Part shown: positions 1 to 11,068 of the stretch, piece by piece
How positions within the stretch are numbered: the stretch's first letter is position 1
Layout of the letters: each line of letters opens with the position of its first letter
NCBI GenBank assembly: GCA_019916065.1
Contig: CM034240.1
Coordinates: forward strand, 38,677,389-38,741,388
Direction: 5' to 3'
DNA from: Vitellaria paradoxa
Taxonomy: Eukaryota > Streptophyta > Magnoliopsida > Ericales > Sapotaceae
DNA: 64,000 nt
The notes under the pieces: model-generated
The model's input: the letters and a program-made list of their open reading frames with translations, nothing else
Database searches by the model: none
What the model was told of the DNA's origin: nothing
Made by a program: the position numbers and the translations under genes

Positions 1-234
1 AATGGTATCACACTTTGCTAAGTTAGTAAACCCCAAAATATCAAGGCACATTAACATAACTCAATATTCTGTTACACAAAGAATAACAACAATAACAAAG
101 AGAACCAGTCTTTAACAAAATACAATCCCACACTTACCAAATTTCAGAGCATTAACTAATTATGACACAGCATGTGTTCTCAAATTCAAAATTACCATTT
201 TTTGTTGGGTTGGGTAGGGTTTCCCTTGTCGTCG

Positions 235-267
<33 letters not shown>

Positions 268-1144
268 GGGGGGATGTTTCTATATGCACACACGACATTC
301 GACTTCATTTTGCAGGAGAATTTAATATTTCAATATTGTAGCACCAATTTTTTCATGCAACTGAGATACACAAACTTATTTTACAAGGCTCAAATCTATT
401 AATCACCTCAAACGTGATATTCAAGGATCATAGATCAAAATAGGCTGCTAATCATCACTGAACCAACAAGTTGCAGAATTGACAATAAGAAAATCATAAG
501 AAATATGCAAACTTTGTCGGTGGGACTCACAAACCAACAATAGCTCAAATTAACAAGTTTTAGCTTCAACAGCACGGCTACAAAAAAAAAAAAAACTAAA
601 ACTGAATTTCACCTTTGAAGCCTGGATATTGGCATGGTGAACCCTGCTTCCAGATTCACGGTTCAAAGAATCCTCTGCGCATTCCAAATCATATACACCA
701 ATTAGCTTATTTATCTAAATATATATATACATATACTTCCTATTATCAGCATTCAAATTTTCTATTCTCTAGTCCTGGATTTGAATAATCACTATCACCC
801 CAAACTTCTTTGCAACAAAGGTCCTATACAAGTTCTCAGTTTTTTTATTTTTTTATTACAAAAGAAAAAAAAAAGGGTGGGGGAGCGCACACAAATACAT
901 TTCATTTCATAAAACTCCACAGATCTTGCGGGTTGAGCTATTGTGTTCTGAAGGTCTAATATCTACACGAAACGATAAATTTATATATAAATATAAATAA
1001 ATAAATAAATAATCTGACCGCCAAGATCAAAGCCTACATTATCGAGTTTCAAGAACGATATCTGCTGATTCAAATGAAAAAGACGATCTCACTGGCAAAA
1101 GAGAGCGAGTAGTACTTACTTAGGACGAGAACCGGTGCGTGCAT
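1..1144 (-). CDS. CCT3: T-complex protein 1 subunit gamma, 5' part (first two coding exons)
   Basis: Partial gene on the minus strand that runs off the left edge. Coding exon 1 is 1144-1120 (ATG at 1144-1142) and reads MHAPVLVL plus one base. It is followed by a GTAAGTAC donor. Exon 2 is 674-613, after a GCGCAG acceptor; it reads KDSLNRESGSRVHHANIQAS and ends in K before a GTGAAA donor. Phases fit (25 + 62 bp). The N-terminus MHAPVLVL-DSL-RESG and the VHH-NIQASK stretch are those I know from plant CCT gamma subunits. The family forms the eight-subunit cytosolic chaperonin ring that folds actin, tubulin and other proteins with ATP. The following exon (ADIIRTTLGPRSM region in the family) is not visible in 1-612, so that tract is read as intron 2. 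The 5' leader carries a GA/CT repeat and two telo-box motifs. Confidence 0.88.
240..273 (+). repeat. Poly(T)-poly(G) tract in CCT3 intron 2
   Basis: A run of about 17 T is followed directly by about 17 G. A very similar T14-G17 tract occurs at 58651-58681. The G run could form a quadruplex. It is also a place where assembly or polymerase errors are likely. Confidence 0.8.
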
Positions 1145-1150
1145 GACTCT

Positions 1151-1300
1151 GAGAGAGAGAGAGAGATAAACCCTAGCTCGGAGCTGATAGGAGGGGCTAA
1201 GACTTCAAGTGCCTTGAGTCGATTTTGACGGAAATGCTTCTTCGATTAGACCCGAAGGGAGGGAGGGAGCGTGTGTGTTTTTGTGTGAGGCAAAACCCTA
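1151..1300 (-). promoter_or_regulatory. CCT3 5' leader with CT repeat and two telo boxes
   Basis: Immediately upstream of the CCT3 start codon, on the minus strand, lies a CT dinucleotide run (GA on the plus strand, 1151-1166). Two copies of AAACCCTA are present on the plus strand at 1168-1175 and 1293-1300. AAACCCTA (telo box) is common near the transcription start of plant growth and translation genes. The exact transcription start is not determined. A candidate TATAAATC lies farther up (about 1466-1473, minus strand) inside a MITE-like repeat. Confidence 0.45.
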
Positions 1301-2758
1301 GCAACTTCTAGCCTTGGGGTCGTGCGAACTGATACGGATCGGCTCTGGAAATAGGGTCTGACCCGGTTGAAGAAACTCCGTGCCCCAGACAGAAACTCCA
1401 GATTGTTCAAAATAACCGCGTCTGGGGCTCTTTGTAACGTAAAATCCTGAAAATTTTTAAGATTTATAAAAATTATTTATTTTTTACCTCATTACATAAA
1501 TTACAAATTTATAAATTACTTTAAATAATTTTACTCTATCTTATTTTTTATTATTCCAAATACCCCTAAATTAATTTCAAAAACTTAGAAGTTCATTGAA
1601 GTTTGAAGAGTTTGGGGGAAGAAAATCCGATGCTAACTTTTTTCATATTCTGTTATTTTTTTACCAAAAATATATTTTTTCTTTTTTTATTGTAATAGCT
1701 TCAAGGCCATATTATTTAAAAAATGTAGAAAAATGATGTTAAATATTTTTTATTTAATTTTTAAGAAATATACGAATAATATACCTAAATTTTAACAAAA
1801 TGGAAAAATAATTTTTTTGTTAAAAATAGAATACATAGCCTGATTGACATCTGTCATTTTTCTATTTATCTTTAACTGTTTACGGGAGTGTTTAGTTGGC
1901 CAAAACTAATTAAAATTCACCAACTTTCATCAATTTTTTGTACTTTTTTCCAATCAAATTTCATCATATATCATTTTTACATAAAATTTTTGTACTTTTA
2001 CTGTACTTTTATTTTCTGTTATTATTTTTTTTAAAATGAAAACTGAAACTACATTTAAATGTAACGTTGTTTATAGTAATTAATTTTTATTTTAATAAAA
2101 TATTTAGTTTTATTAATTTTTAAAAAATAATTGTATTTGATAAATAATATAATTAAATTAATTAAATTAAACCTATTGACTAATTATTAATTAATTTAAT
2201 TTAATTTAGTTAAATTTCTTAACTTTATTATTTGTTGAAAATATTTTAATTCAATAAAAAAATGTTAAATATATTTTAATTACATATTTATTAAAAATAA
2301 TTTAATAAATTCTTAATTCTCTAATCTATTTCATTTACTTACATGCTTTAAGAAGGCTAATACATTGAAAATTCTTGCTTAAATGAATCAAAATTAGTCA
2401 TCATAATTTGCAAAGTACGAAAATAAATTAGTTAATGACTAATGAGATCAAATAATATGCACATAAAGATATGTAATGTCTAAAAAGCCGAGGCAATTTA
2501 GAAGGGTTTCAAAACATTTCCATTACTCATTAATGCAAAACTTATTTTATTTCCTAGAATTTTTTGAGTTAAATTAGGCTGACAAGCACAAAAAAGAATT
2601 AGACTAATTTTTCTGGTTCAACATACACAATATACTATCTATTTAAAAATAGTGAGCCATTTTTTAATAAATTATATATTTAAAACTATAAACTTAATTT
2701 TTTTATTTAAGAAACGGGCATCCTTGTTATCTCACTAGAAGAGTTTTCCAACCACTTT
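1301..2758. other. CCT3 upstream intergenic region, no gene seen
   Basis: Very AT-rich after 1440. It holds the MITE at 1424-1566 and a second short repeat at about 1888-2040 (GTGTTTAGTTGGCC start) related to elements at 25826, 44408 and 63516. At 2040-2290 there is an AT-rich low-complexity block. No open frame with recognisable protein similarity was seen on either strand. Confidence 0.6.
1424..1566. mobile_element. Tourist-like MITE copy, degenerate, upstream of CCT3
   Basis: The sequence has the layout of the window's commonest short repeat: a GGGGCTCTTTG-like left end, a run of TTTTTAAGATT, TTACCTCATTAC-TAAATTAC, then TCTTATTTTT and a right end TTCCAAATACCCC. The target duplication is not clear. 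It lies in the putative CCT3 promoter and contains the best TATA-like string on the minus strand. Confidence 0.4.
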
Positions 2759-3162
2759 TGTCGGGATCGAGGTTAAAATAAAAATGATAAAATAAGCATA
2801 ATAAACACAGAATTTACATGATTTGGTAGTTTTACCTACATCAAAGGCAGAAACTAAGAAAAACTAAACTATACTAAAGAAAGATATAATTACATAGAAT
2901 TTTCTTCTTAATTAATTATTTCCCTTACCAACTTATATTTCTCTCCTCTTTCCTGCATTCACAATAACACCATCTTATTTCTTATACAAATTGGCCACAC
3001 AAAAACTAAAAATCACCCCACCTATTTATATTGTATTAATGTATAATGCTGTGGGATGGCTTAATAGAAATTTATCAAAAAAAGAATTTTCTAATTGAAT
3101 GGATCGTCATGGTTTCTTTTTCCTTTCATCCAGCCACATGGGTGGATATCTTGAAGTCAACA
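2759..3162 (-). repeat. 3' LTR of the copia-type element
   Basis: 404-bp LTR beginning TGTCGGGATCGAGG and ending GTCAACA on the plus strand. It has many differences from the partner at 5477-5908, including a long poly(T) present only in the partner, so the insertion is old. Confidence 0.85.
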
Positions 3163-4837
3163 ATAACTCTTTCCACCTAATGTGGGTGATTTCTCACGTT
3201 CTGCTACATAGAACATCTAATGGTGATCTTAAAGCATCCCCTCACCTGAGATATTCTGCAAAGTCTTCATGTTTCACCATTTTCTTTCTGTTGTCTTACA
3301 CTCTAGTACCTCATGTGCTTCCCATGTTATGGACCAATATTGTTATTCTGCCCTTGTTCCTGGGCCATTGCACACCTCACTGGAATGCTCCGTTTTACAC
3401 CCCTATTGGGATGCCAAGCTCCATACCCCCCACCGGTATACTATGTAACTCATCTCTCCAAATTCTTGAGTACTCTTCTTGGAGAGGAACTTGTCACTAA
3501 TTACTTCAAGAATTGAAAGAGACATTTTGGCACCTTCTGCCAATGTTGTAGCATTTAGTCCATCCTTCTTCTTTGAGGTTTGTAATGTGAGTTTTGCACA
3601 CCATTCGACTCCGATCCGCCATTAGTATTCCTATACCCCATTAGGTACCATCCAGGTGCTCTATTGCCTATTTCATGTGCGTTTGTGCGATCATTATATT
3701 CTTTATTCACTTCATCTCACTGTACTACTAGACTTGTGTCTGATAGCAATCTCTAACTGTCAGCACCCCCTCTAGTCAGTATAGTACCAACCCATTCCTA
3801 TGTCACATAATCCTCATAGTATTACAGCATTGTCATTTCTTTAGGTTAGATTTTCTTTTGCTTTTCCTTTGCCGTTTTGTACTTTGAGCAATCTCGTGTC
3901 ACGTGCCTTTCCTCGTAACAATAATAATAGGTAAATTTACGGCTTTTCTACCAACTTTAACTTTGACCTTCCCCTGATAATTCTTCTATCGCCTCTTCCT
4001 CTTTTCCCTTTCGTAACTAAGACCTGTTATCCGTTGTCATTAACGTCTTTTTCTTTCCTCCTTGCCTCTTCACTGAAGAGCGCATCTTTGACCATTGACA
4101 TGGTCACTATTCTATTCGACACTGAGTTAGTGAGAGAGATCACCGAGTCTCCCAGTTGTCTAGTAAAAAACTAAAGAGAAGTAAGGCTCGAGTCTCGTTG
4201 TCACAATTGAGGCCGATGCTAGATAGTTGATTGAAATAATTTTAAAATGCACTTGTGTGTTCTATCATCAAAATTCTGGATCAAATCCACCAAACTCCTC
4301 ATTAAGAGCACCTTATTTCGAGATATCTTTGACTGATATGTCTCCTCCAACTTTACCCAAGTGCAAGTGCGCTCATCTCCTAGGCTATATAGTGAAAAAT
4401 CTCAAGTCCACTGCCCCACCCCGATTAGTCCCAATATCTTCCAATTTATTTTCTTCTAGTCCTCCTCCTTGATTTTTGTCGGTTTGACTCTTTTATGTTC
4501 CAAAGGGTCATACAGGTTTTTGCAGAAGAGGATATCCTCCATTTGAGGTTTCTATAAGGCATAGTTGTCATTTGTAAGCATAATCATCGTACTTGTTATG
4601 TGACCTCCATTTTACGTCTCACATTTAGAAGCAAAATTACTTAAAACTGACCTCAGAGATGAATCTGGAATGTCGAAAGATCCTATAATAGGCTTTTTCA
4701 AAATTTAAAAACCTCAGTCAGCCCTCGGTCAATCATGATAAAAGTTTATAGTCAAATTTGATGACATGGAAACTTCTAATTGGTTGAAAAAATTAAAAAT
4801 GACACGTGGCAAACAACAAATGGTGGTCAAATGGTCA

Positions 4838-5065
4838 ATGCGGCTCAGCTTCATTGGCTTGGCTCAGTTAGTTAATGACTCCATAGCTCAGCTTGAATGG
4901 CTCGATTTGGCTGGCAAATGGCTCTGTAGCTTAGCTCCAATTAATGCAACTCCGCGGCTCAGCTTGAATGGCTAGGCTTAGCTGGTTAATGGCTCCATGG
5001 CTTAGCTCCAATTAATACGGCTCGGTAGTATCAACTCGGCTAGATAGTGGCTCAGCTCGGTCAAT
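4838..5065 (+). repeat. Degenerate GGCTCAGCTT tandem repeat inside the copia element
   Basis: Repeated variants of GGCTCAGCTTGAATGGCT and TTAGCTCCAATTAAT occur several times with imperfect spacing. The block sits between the primer-binding site and the gag remnant of the copia element, in its untranslated leader. Confidence 0.6.
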
Positions 5066-5476
5066 ACAGCTTGGTTCCCTTGCAATATAAAATTAAAACA
5101 ACTAATTAGCACCAAGTATCAAACTTAGAACCTCCTTCTAAGAAGTACCAAGACTTAATCAATTGAATTGCTACAAATGTTGTTGTTTAAAATGCCACCA
5201 AATGTTTATAAACAATTCTACTTGAGTGACCTAAGCCAATCTTCTTTTCCAACGAGTTGTTGTATTTTCCAACAAACTCTGTCAGAGAACTTTGGCAGGC
5301 ACATAAGGGTGTGTCTAAGGGTCATTTTCTCTATACTTTTTATGGTTGTGATCTACTTGGCGAGATCTACAATCTAGTGTGTCCAAAATATGATTTCGAA
5401 TAATTTATTCTTGGCAAAAGTAAGTAATTTTTACGTATCTTGCTCTAGCACTTCCAACCTTGGCTCTAATACCACT

Positions 5477-5908
5477 TGTTGGGATCGAGGTTAAAATAAA
5501 AATGATAAAGCAAGCACAATGGACGTAGAATTTATGTGATTCGATAATTCTGCCTACATCCACTGGAGAAACCGAGAGAAAGTAAACTATACTAGAGAAA
5601 GATATAATTACATAGAATTTTCTATTCAATTAATTCTCTCCCTCACCAGCTAATTTTATCTCTTCTCTTCTTTACATTGACAACCCACAATACCCTCTTA
5701 TTTAATACATAAATTGGCCACACAAAAACTAGAAAATCACCCCACCCATTTATATTGTATCAATGTATAATAATAATACGGGGTGGCTTAATAGATATTT
5801 ATCAAAAAATAATAATTTTTTAATTTAATGGATCATCATGATTTTTTTTTTTTTTTTTTTTTTTTTTGCTTTCATTCACCCACGTGAGTGGATATCTTGA
5901 AGTCAACA
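5477..5908 (-). repeat. 5' LTR of the copia-type element
   Basis: 432-bp LTR beginning TGTTGGGATCGAGG on the plus strand and ending GTCAACA. A poly(T) run of about 25 bases at 5844-5868 accounts for much of its extra length relative to the partner LTR. Confidence 0.85.
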
Positions 5909-8200
5909 CAATTTTATCTTCCATGGCATATAACTTTGTTTGAGAAATAGTCATTTTAACTTGGCTTGTCTACTTAATTTGTCACAGTTATAATGACTTG
6001 GACATTTATTTGATATATTTCAATCAATTATGACATCATCCTAATGCATTTATATAACTTAAATGTCATGTTATCACATTTATGATGGTTTGGGAAAGTC
6101 ATATAAGTGTTGGGGTGATTTCCAGATTTAGAAAATTTTTCGAAACCTGATTCTATTGTGCCCACAATTGTGCTTAGTCTGTGCATACAAGAAAGTGATG
6201 CTATTTTGAGCTAAGAGATTGTCATTAGCTATGTGATTACGGCTCCACGGCCTCCCTATCCATTTGAGCCCTTCAAGGCCCCCTAAACACTTCCTATCTG
6301 ACCCTTGAGGGACACTGCAACTAGTTGGTTGCAAATTGTATGAGTCGTGGTGTCTCCGCAACCTGCTTATAAAGATTTTTCATTGATCTGACTCATTTTT
6401 GCTCTAGTAGCTTCTTGTAGGAATATTGGCTTATTCTTATAAACAGCACAGTTGGAGTGCCAAAAATTTTTGTGACGCCTAATGTAGGTAGTTCAATCAA
6501 CACTTTAAATAGGAATCGACTAAACAATCTCAATTGCCTCTTCAGAACACAAGTATGCTCTCTCTCTCTCTTTTGTCTAAACACTTGCAATACTGCTAGT
6601 TGGGTAGGGTGCAGCTGATTGTCTATTCGACGGTTAAGTGAGTATTCTAAGTGAAGAATAATAAACTAAATTAAACCAAGGTGGAAGTGAGGAATAATAG
6701 AACTGTAAAATTTTCTAATGATAAACAAGCATTTATCTTTTCTTGCTTTTATCTTTTAATTTATATAGGTCAGAGGGTAGACTCACGAGCACCACCTAAA
6801 GTGGTCAAACGACGTCTATCGATAAATAACTGGACTAAATTGTTGGCAAAATAATAGAGAATAAGACACTTTTCTCTCTTCTCACACACATCATTGCAGT
6901 CATGCTGAAGTAGTGATGTTTTAAATGATTGCCAAGTGTCAATAGTTTAGATAATATTCTCCAACTAACCTCATAAGCATTTTATTATTATCTAATTATA
7001 ATTTTATGTGACTTTATTCTATAAAATAAAAACACATATGTTTACATGGTACTTTATATTTTCAAAGTTCTACTTATAGCATAATTTTATATTCCTTATT
7101 ATTTTTTATTCTTAAAAATTATTAATCTAATATTAGATTTTTTTGCATCGCATCGAGCTCAAGTATTATCATTGTTACATTGCATTATTCATTAGTAAAT
7201 TATTAAGATAAAATAAAAAATTAATAAATTTTACAAATAACAAAATAAAACATCAAAAATTATTATTAATTAATATTTTTTGATTTTTGATTTTATAATA
7301 TAACTAATAATCTAACATAATATTTATTATTTTAAAAAATCATATCCCTTGAATTGCATACATTATATGCAACAATATATAAAAGTAAAGAATGCCTAAT
7401 TATAATCTAATTTACAAGAGTTATTATTATTCATTAAGAATGAAATTATACTAAAATGCCTCTTGCTTTGCTGTATGTTATTATGATATATTTAATTTTA
7501 CAATGAATAAAAAATAAGTATATGCAAAATGCAAAATATTATTAATGTACAAACATGTTACATTAGGACATTAAAAAAATATTTTTAATACCTAACTTAA
7601 AAAAAAATTATCCATTATATACTTAAAAAAAGAGTGTGGCTATATCGGTACTCTAAATAAAAAATAAAATAAAACACAAAAAATTAAAAATTGTGATAAG
7701 TGTCAAACCACCACCTTTTCTTCAAATATCATTAACAAAATCGAAATGATCCATTATAGATTTATTAAAAAAAAAAAAAGGTAACACGTATCAATCTTTC
7801 AAACAAAAAATAAAATGCAAAAAAAATATATATATATATATAATAATAAGCGAGACATGTGTTAGACCATCAATAATTACTGAAAAATTTTAATATGGAA
7901 ATAACATTAGTATCCAAACAAATAAATCAAGAAAAAAATTAAAAATACAAATGTCAGCTTCCGATGAAATCATATGTCACTCTTTTACAAATCCTCACAA
8001 GTTAATGTATTAGTATAAATGATAATGAGATAAAATATGAATAATAAAATAATAAATAATAAACATATAATTAATTAAATAATTATTTACATTGTAATAA
8101 TAAACATATAATTAATTAAATAATTATTTACATTGTAATATTTTACAAAACTAATTACAATTTAATATGGTATTTTTGAAAATTATGTTTTCAAAAATTA
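5909..8200. other. Intergenic region, no gene seen
   Basis: No recognisable protein, RNA or complete element. The part from 6900 on is extremely AT-rich. A perfect 41-bp tandem duplication (unit starts AAACATATAATTAATTAAAT) lies at 8061-8142. Short open frames at 6128-6361 and 6393-6590 (minus) show no similarity I recognise. Confidence 0.55.
8061..8142. repeat. Perfect 41-bp tandem duplication
   Basis: The unit beginning AAACATATAATTAATTAAAT occurs at 8061 and again at 8102 with no visible difference, so the duplication is recent or homogenised. Confidence 0.8.
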
Positions 8201-8201
8201 A

Positions 8202-8535
8202 GGTGTCATTTGGTATATTTTTTTTTAGCCAATTTTTTATTTTGCGTTTTTGAAAGAAAAATAGTTGAAAATGTATTTAGCCATTTGTGTTTTCAAAAAC
8301 CGTTTTAGAAAATAGAAAATAGGTTTACACATAAAATATAAAACAGTAAAATTTCGTTTTGAGTATTTTCAACCTAAAATAAGGAATATTTCAAAACAGG
8401 AAAATAGAAAATGTTAAATCAAATGCATTTTCTATTTTTCTTATTTTGAAATTTTTAAAAAATAAAACATATAAAGCCAAAAAAAAAAAAAAACAAAGAC
8501 AAAATGAAAAATAGAAATACAAACCAAATAGCACC
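8202..8535. mobile_element. Tourist-like MITE, 334 bp
   Basis: The left end GGTGTCATTTGG and the right end CCAAATAGCACC are inverted repeats, and the interior is AT-rich with partly self-complementary AAAATAG and TTTTCTATTTT stretches. A TTA precedes the left end and TAA follows the right end. Confidence 0.55.
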
Positions 8536-8650
8536 TAAATTTTTACATAATTGATATATTATGTAAATCTCAATAAAACTTTTGAAATTATACCACATTT
8601 CAAGTAATATCTTTATTCTATTTTAGTACTCTTTGACACATGAGATAAGA

Positions 8651-8807
8651 GACACCGTTTGGTGTGCTAAAAAACAAAAAAAATTCTGAAAAATTCTGAA
8701 AATCTCTAAAATTTATTTACTTTTTATCTCACTGTACGAATTACGAACCCACAACTTATTTCACTTTATCTAATTTTATCTTATTTTTTATCACTCCAAA
8801 TACACCT
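8651..8807. mobile_element. Tourist-like MITE, about 157 bp
   Basis: Member of the main short-repeat family. The left end is GACACCGTTTGG and the right end TCCAAATACACCT. Inside is the family signature TATCTCACTGTACGAATTAC. AGA flanks both sides. Confidence 0.6.
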
Positions 8808-8977
8808 AGAATATAATTAAAAATAGTTTTTTTTACGAAAGAAAAAAGTACAATCATATAATTCATTATTTACTTTTTTAAATCTTTTTTTTTTATAGTT
8901 AAGTGAGTATAGTTTGGATTAATGGGAGAAAAAAGTATTTACAACTTCTTGGGGGCATACCCCCGTTTTTACAATAT

Positions 8978-9928
8978 CTATGAGATTCCCCATTTGCTAC
9001 AAAGGTCTACATTTATGTTCGAAGCATTCTTATCAATGTTTTGAGAATATCTAACCTTGACATCATAGACAATCTCCTTAATAATCTGTGAAGCCGATGG
9101 AGTAGTATCCTTAAAAATCTTGGCATTCCTTCCCTTCCATATGTGATAGATCATAGCACACCAAGCAAGCTTACAAATCTTTTGGTGCAATGCATTTCCA
9201 CTAAACTTCCCTGCGGCCCATGTCACTTCTTCTTTCCATGGCTGAACTTGTCTTGAGATACCACATCTTTGCAAGATTGAGCTTCTCACTTCGGTTGAGA
9301 GGGGGCATTGGTAGAATAGATGATCAATTGTTTCATTGCATTGCCCACATAATACACATAAAGGTTGGACATTCATTCCCCAAGCTACCAATTTATCTTT
9401 AGTAGTGAGCTTTCCTTTAATGGCAAGCCATGAGATGAAGCTATGCCGCGGTATATGGTTAGGAAACCATAAAAGGTTGTGCCAAGGTACCTTATTAGCA
9501 TGTTGCCGAATGGATTCCCATGTGGCTGCTGCATTGTACTTTCTTGTTCTTGAGACTATCCATATAAATTCATCATCCATAGCTTGGTTAGGTGAATAGT
9601 CCATTGGATTGTCAAGTATGACCTTACGGAGCTCCCATGTGTTTGGAAAGGGCCATTTCCATTGTTCATCTTCAATCACCCTTGATACCTTAGCATTTCT
9701 TGGCAAATCGGCGTCATAAGCTATTCTTGGTCCATATTTAGGGATAAGGGGGCCTTTTGGGTGCCAACTTGAATACCAAAGAGAGATGGAATTTCCATTG
9801 CCTACTTTGTACTTGGAAATTTTACTTGCCTCACCCCGGAACTTGAAAATTTTCCTCCAATTCCATGAACAATCGGATGGGGTTTTGATTTCCCAAAAAC
9901 ATCTTATTATTGATGCATATAATTTCAA
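8978..9928 (-). pseudogene. L1-type LINE ORF2 3' fragment with RT zinc-binding domain, 316 codons open
   Basis: A 316-codon open frame matches the C-terminal part of plant L1 retrotransposon ORF2. Residues near 18-60 (CSWNWRKIFKFR ... NGNSISLWYSSWHP) resemble the linker after the reverse transcriptase. Residues about 130-215 are the zinc-binding domain (zf-RVT type): AAATWESIRQ, PWHNLLWFPNHIPRHSFISW, CVLCGQCNETIDHLFYQCP. The reverse transcriptase and endonuclease are absent, so this is a 5'-truncated copy and the Met at 9928 is probably not an original start. Downstream on the minus strand is a GGGGGTATGCCCCC hairpin, then a poly(A)-like run at about 8897-8888. The lack of stops suggests a fairly young insertion. 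No clear target duplication was found. Confidence 0.85.
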
Positions 9929-10443
9929 ATTAATATAATATTTACTATAAAGTATTTTTTTAAAAAAATATTTTTATCTCACTGATTGCATTTCATTTTC
10001 AAAAAGTGAATGCGCTTAAATCTTGCGCTTAGAGAACGAGGATAGTCGCAACAAACAAGCCAATACCTTGTAAATAACAGTTGTCATGTAAACCCGAGCC
10101 AGTGGAATCAAATGATAACACCTAGGGTTGTGTTTGATTTAAAAAAATAAAATAAAACAAAAAATTAGGGAAAAAATGAGAAGTGATAAAATTTAACTGA
10201 TAAAATTTAAAAAAATAATTAAAAAAAAGAATTTTTTTAGTATGTTTTGGGAACCAAATACTCCCTCTCGGTTTGTAAAAAAACTTGATTATTGCGATGA
10301 ATTTTTACACTCAAATCTCTTTCTACTTTTTATTATTTTTATTACGCGTCTCATCTAACTAGTAAAAAAAATAAAAATAAAAAATAAAATTTATCCATAA
10401 TTTGTTGCGAATTTTTGTCACGCCTAAGAGGAGCAGATGTTAT

Positions 10444-10594
10444 GGGTGTGCTTGGTTTGCTATAATAAAACTCTAAAAATCTCTAAAAATTTTTAAAAGT
10501 TATATACTTTTTATCTCAGTATACGAATTACGAATTCACAACTTATCTCAAATTATTTCATTTTATATCACTTTTTGTCACTCTAAACACATCC
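10444..10594. mobile_element. Tourist-like MITE, 151 bp, TAT target duplication
   Basis: Ends are GGGTGTGCTTGG and CTAAACACATCC. The interior has the family signature ATCTCAGTATACGAATTACG. TAT flanks both ends (10441-10443 and 10595-10597). Confidence 0.65.
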
Positions 10595-10915
10595 TATAAA
10601 AGGCTTGCGCAAACTCTCCTTATTTTTTAAGTTTGAGGTTGAACTTATAGATCGAGCTCAGCTCATCCTAGCCAAAAAAATAAAAAAAAAATATTTTTAG
10701 TAATTTTATGCATTTATATACAATTTATTTGTATTTTCTATAAAAATAAATTTTTATTTCAAAATTTAAAAAAATATTTATTTTAAACTACTACTTTTAT
10801 AAGTTTTAAAATCATTGTTATCTAATATATTTTAAATATTTAAAAAATAAATAAATGTGCATGAATAACTTTAAGAATTAAGCTTAACCACGATGAATAA
10901 AAATAACATTTATTA

Positions 10916-11068
10916 GGTACGTTTAGAATGACAAAAATTAAGATAAAATGAAATAAAATAAGATAATTTGTAGATTCGTAATTCATACAATAAAATAAAA
11001 AAATAACTTTTAAAGAATTTTAAAATTTTTTTCAAAATTTTAACTATTTTTAACAAATTAAACGCACC
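10916..11068. mobile_element. Tourist-like MITE, reverse orientation
   Basis: The element is the reverse complement of the main family: GGTACGTTTAGAATGAC at the left and AAACGCACC at the right, with GATTCGTAATTCATACAAT inside. It abuts the tandem duplication that starts near 11064. Confidence 0.55.

Larger units (their letters stand above)
2759..5908 (-). mobile_element. Copia-type LTR retrotransposon, internally deleted and degenerate
   Basis: Two direct repeats, 2759-3162 and 5477-5908, share start TGT(T/C)GGGATCGAGG and end GATATCTTGAAGTCAACA, giving TG...CA termini. On the minus strand a primer-binding site TGGTATTAGAGC (5474-5463) begins two bases after the 5' LTR, resembling the initiator-Met tRNA complement used by many copia elements. 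A purine-rich GGTGGAAAGAG lies next to the 3' LTR (3175-3165). The 2.3-kb interior has gag remnants on the minus strand: a CX2CX4HX4C zinc knuckle with the first Cys changed to Tyr (3929-3888, YYYCYEERHVTRDC) and KDALFSEEARRKEKD (about 4095-4035). No protease, integrase or reverse transcriptase was recognised, and the frame has stops. The flanking 5-bp sequences (ACTTT, CAATT) do not match, so no target duplication is preserved. Confidence 0.85.

Noticed and set aside
3099..3500. 133-codon plus-strand frame
   Set aside because: Runs through the copia LTR border in the antisense direction; not coding.
8041..8150. Direct repeats considered as a CRISPR-like array
   Set aside because: Only two copies of an AT-rich 41-bp unit with no spacers, in a plant genome; it is a simple tandem duplication.
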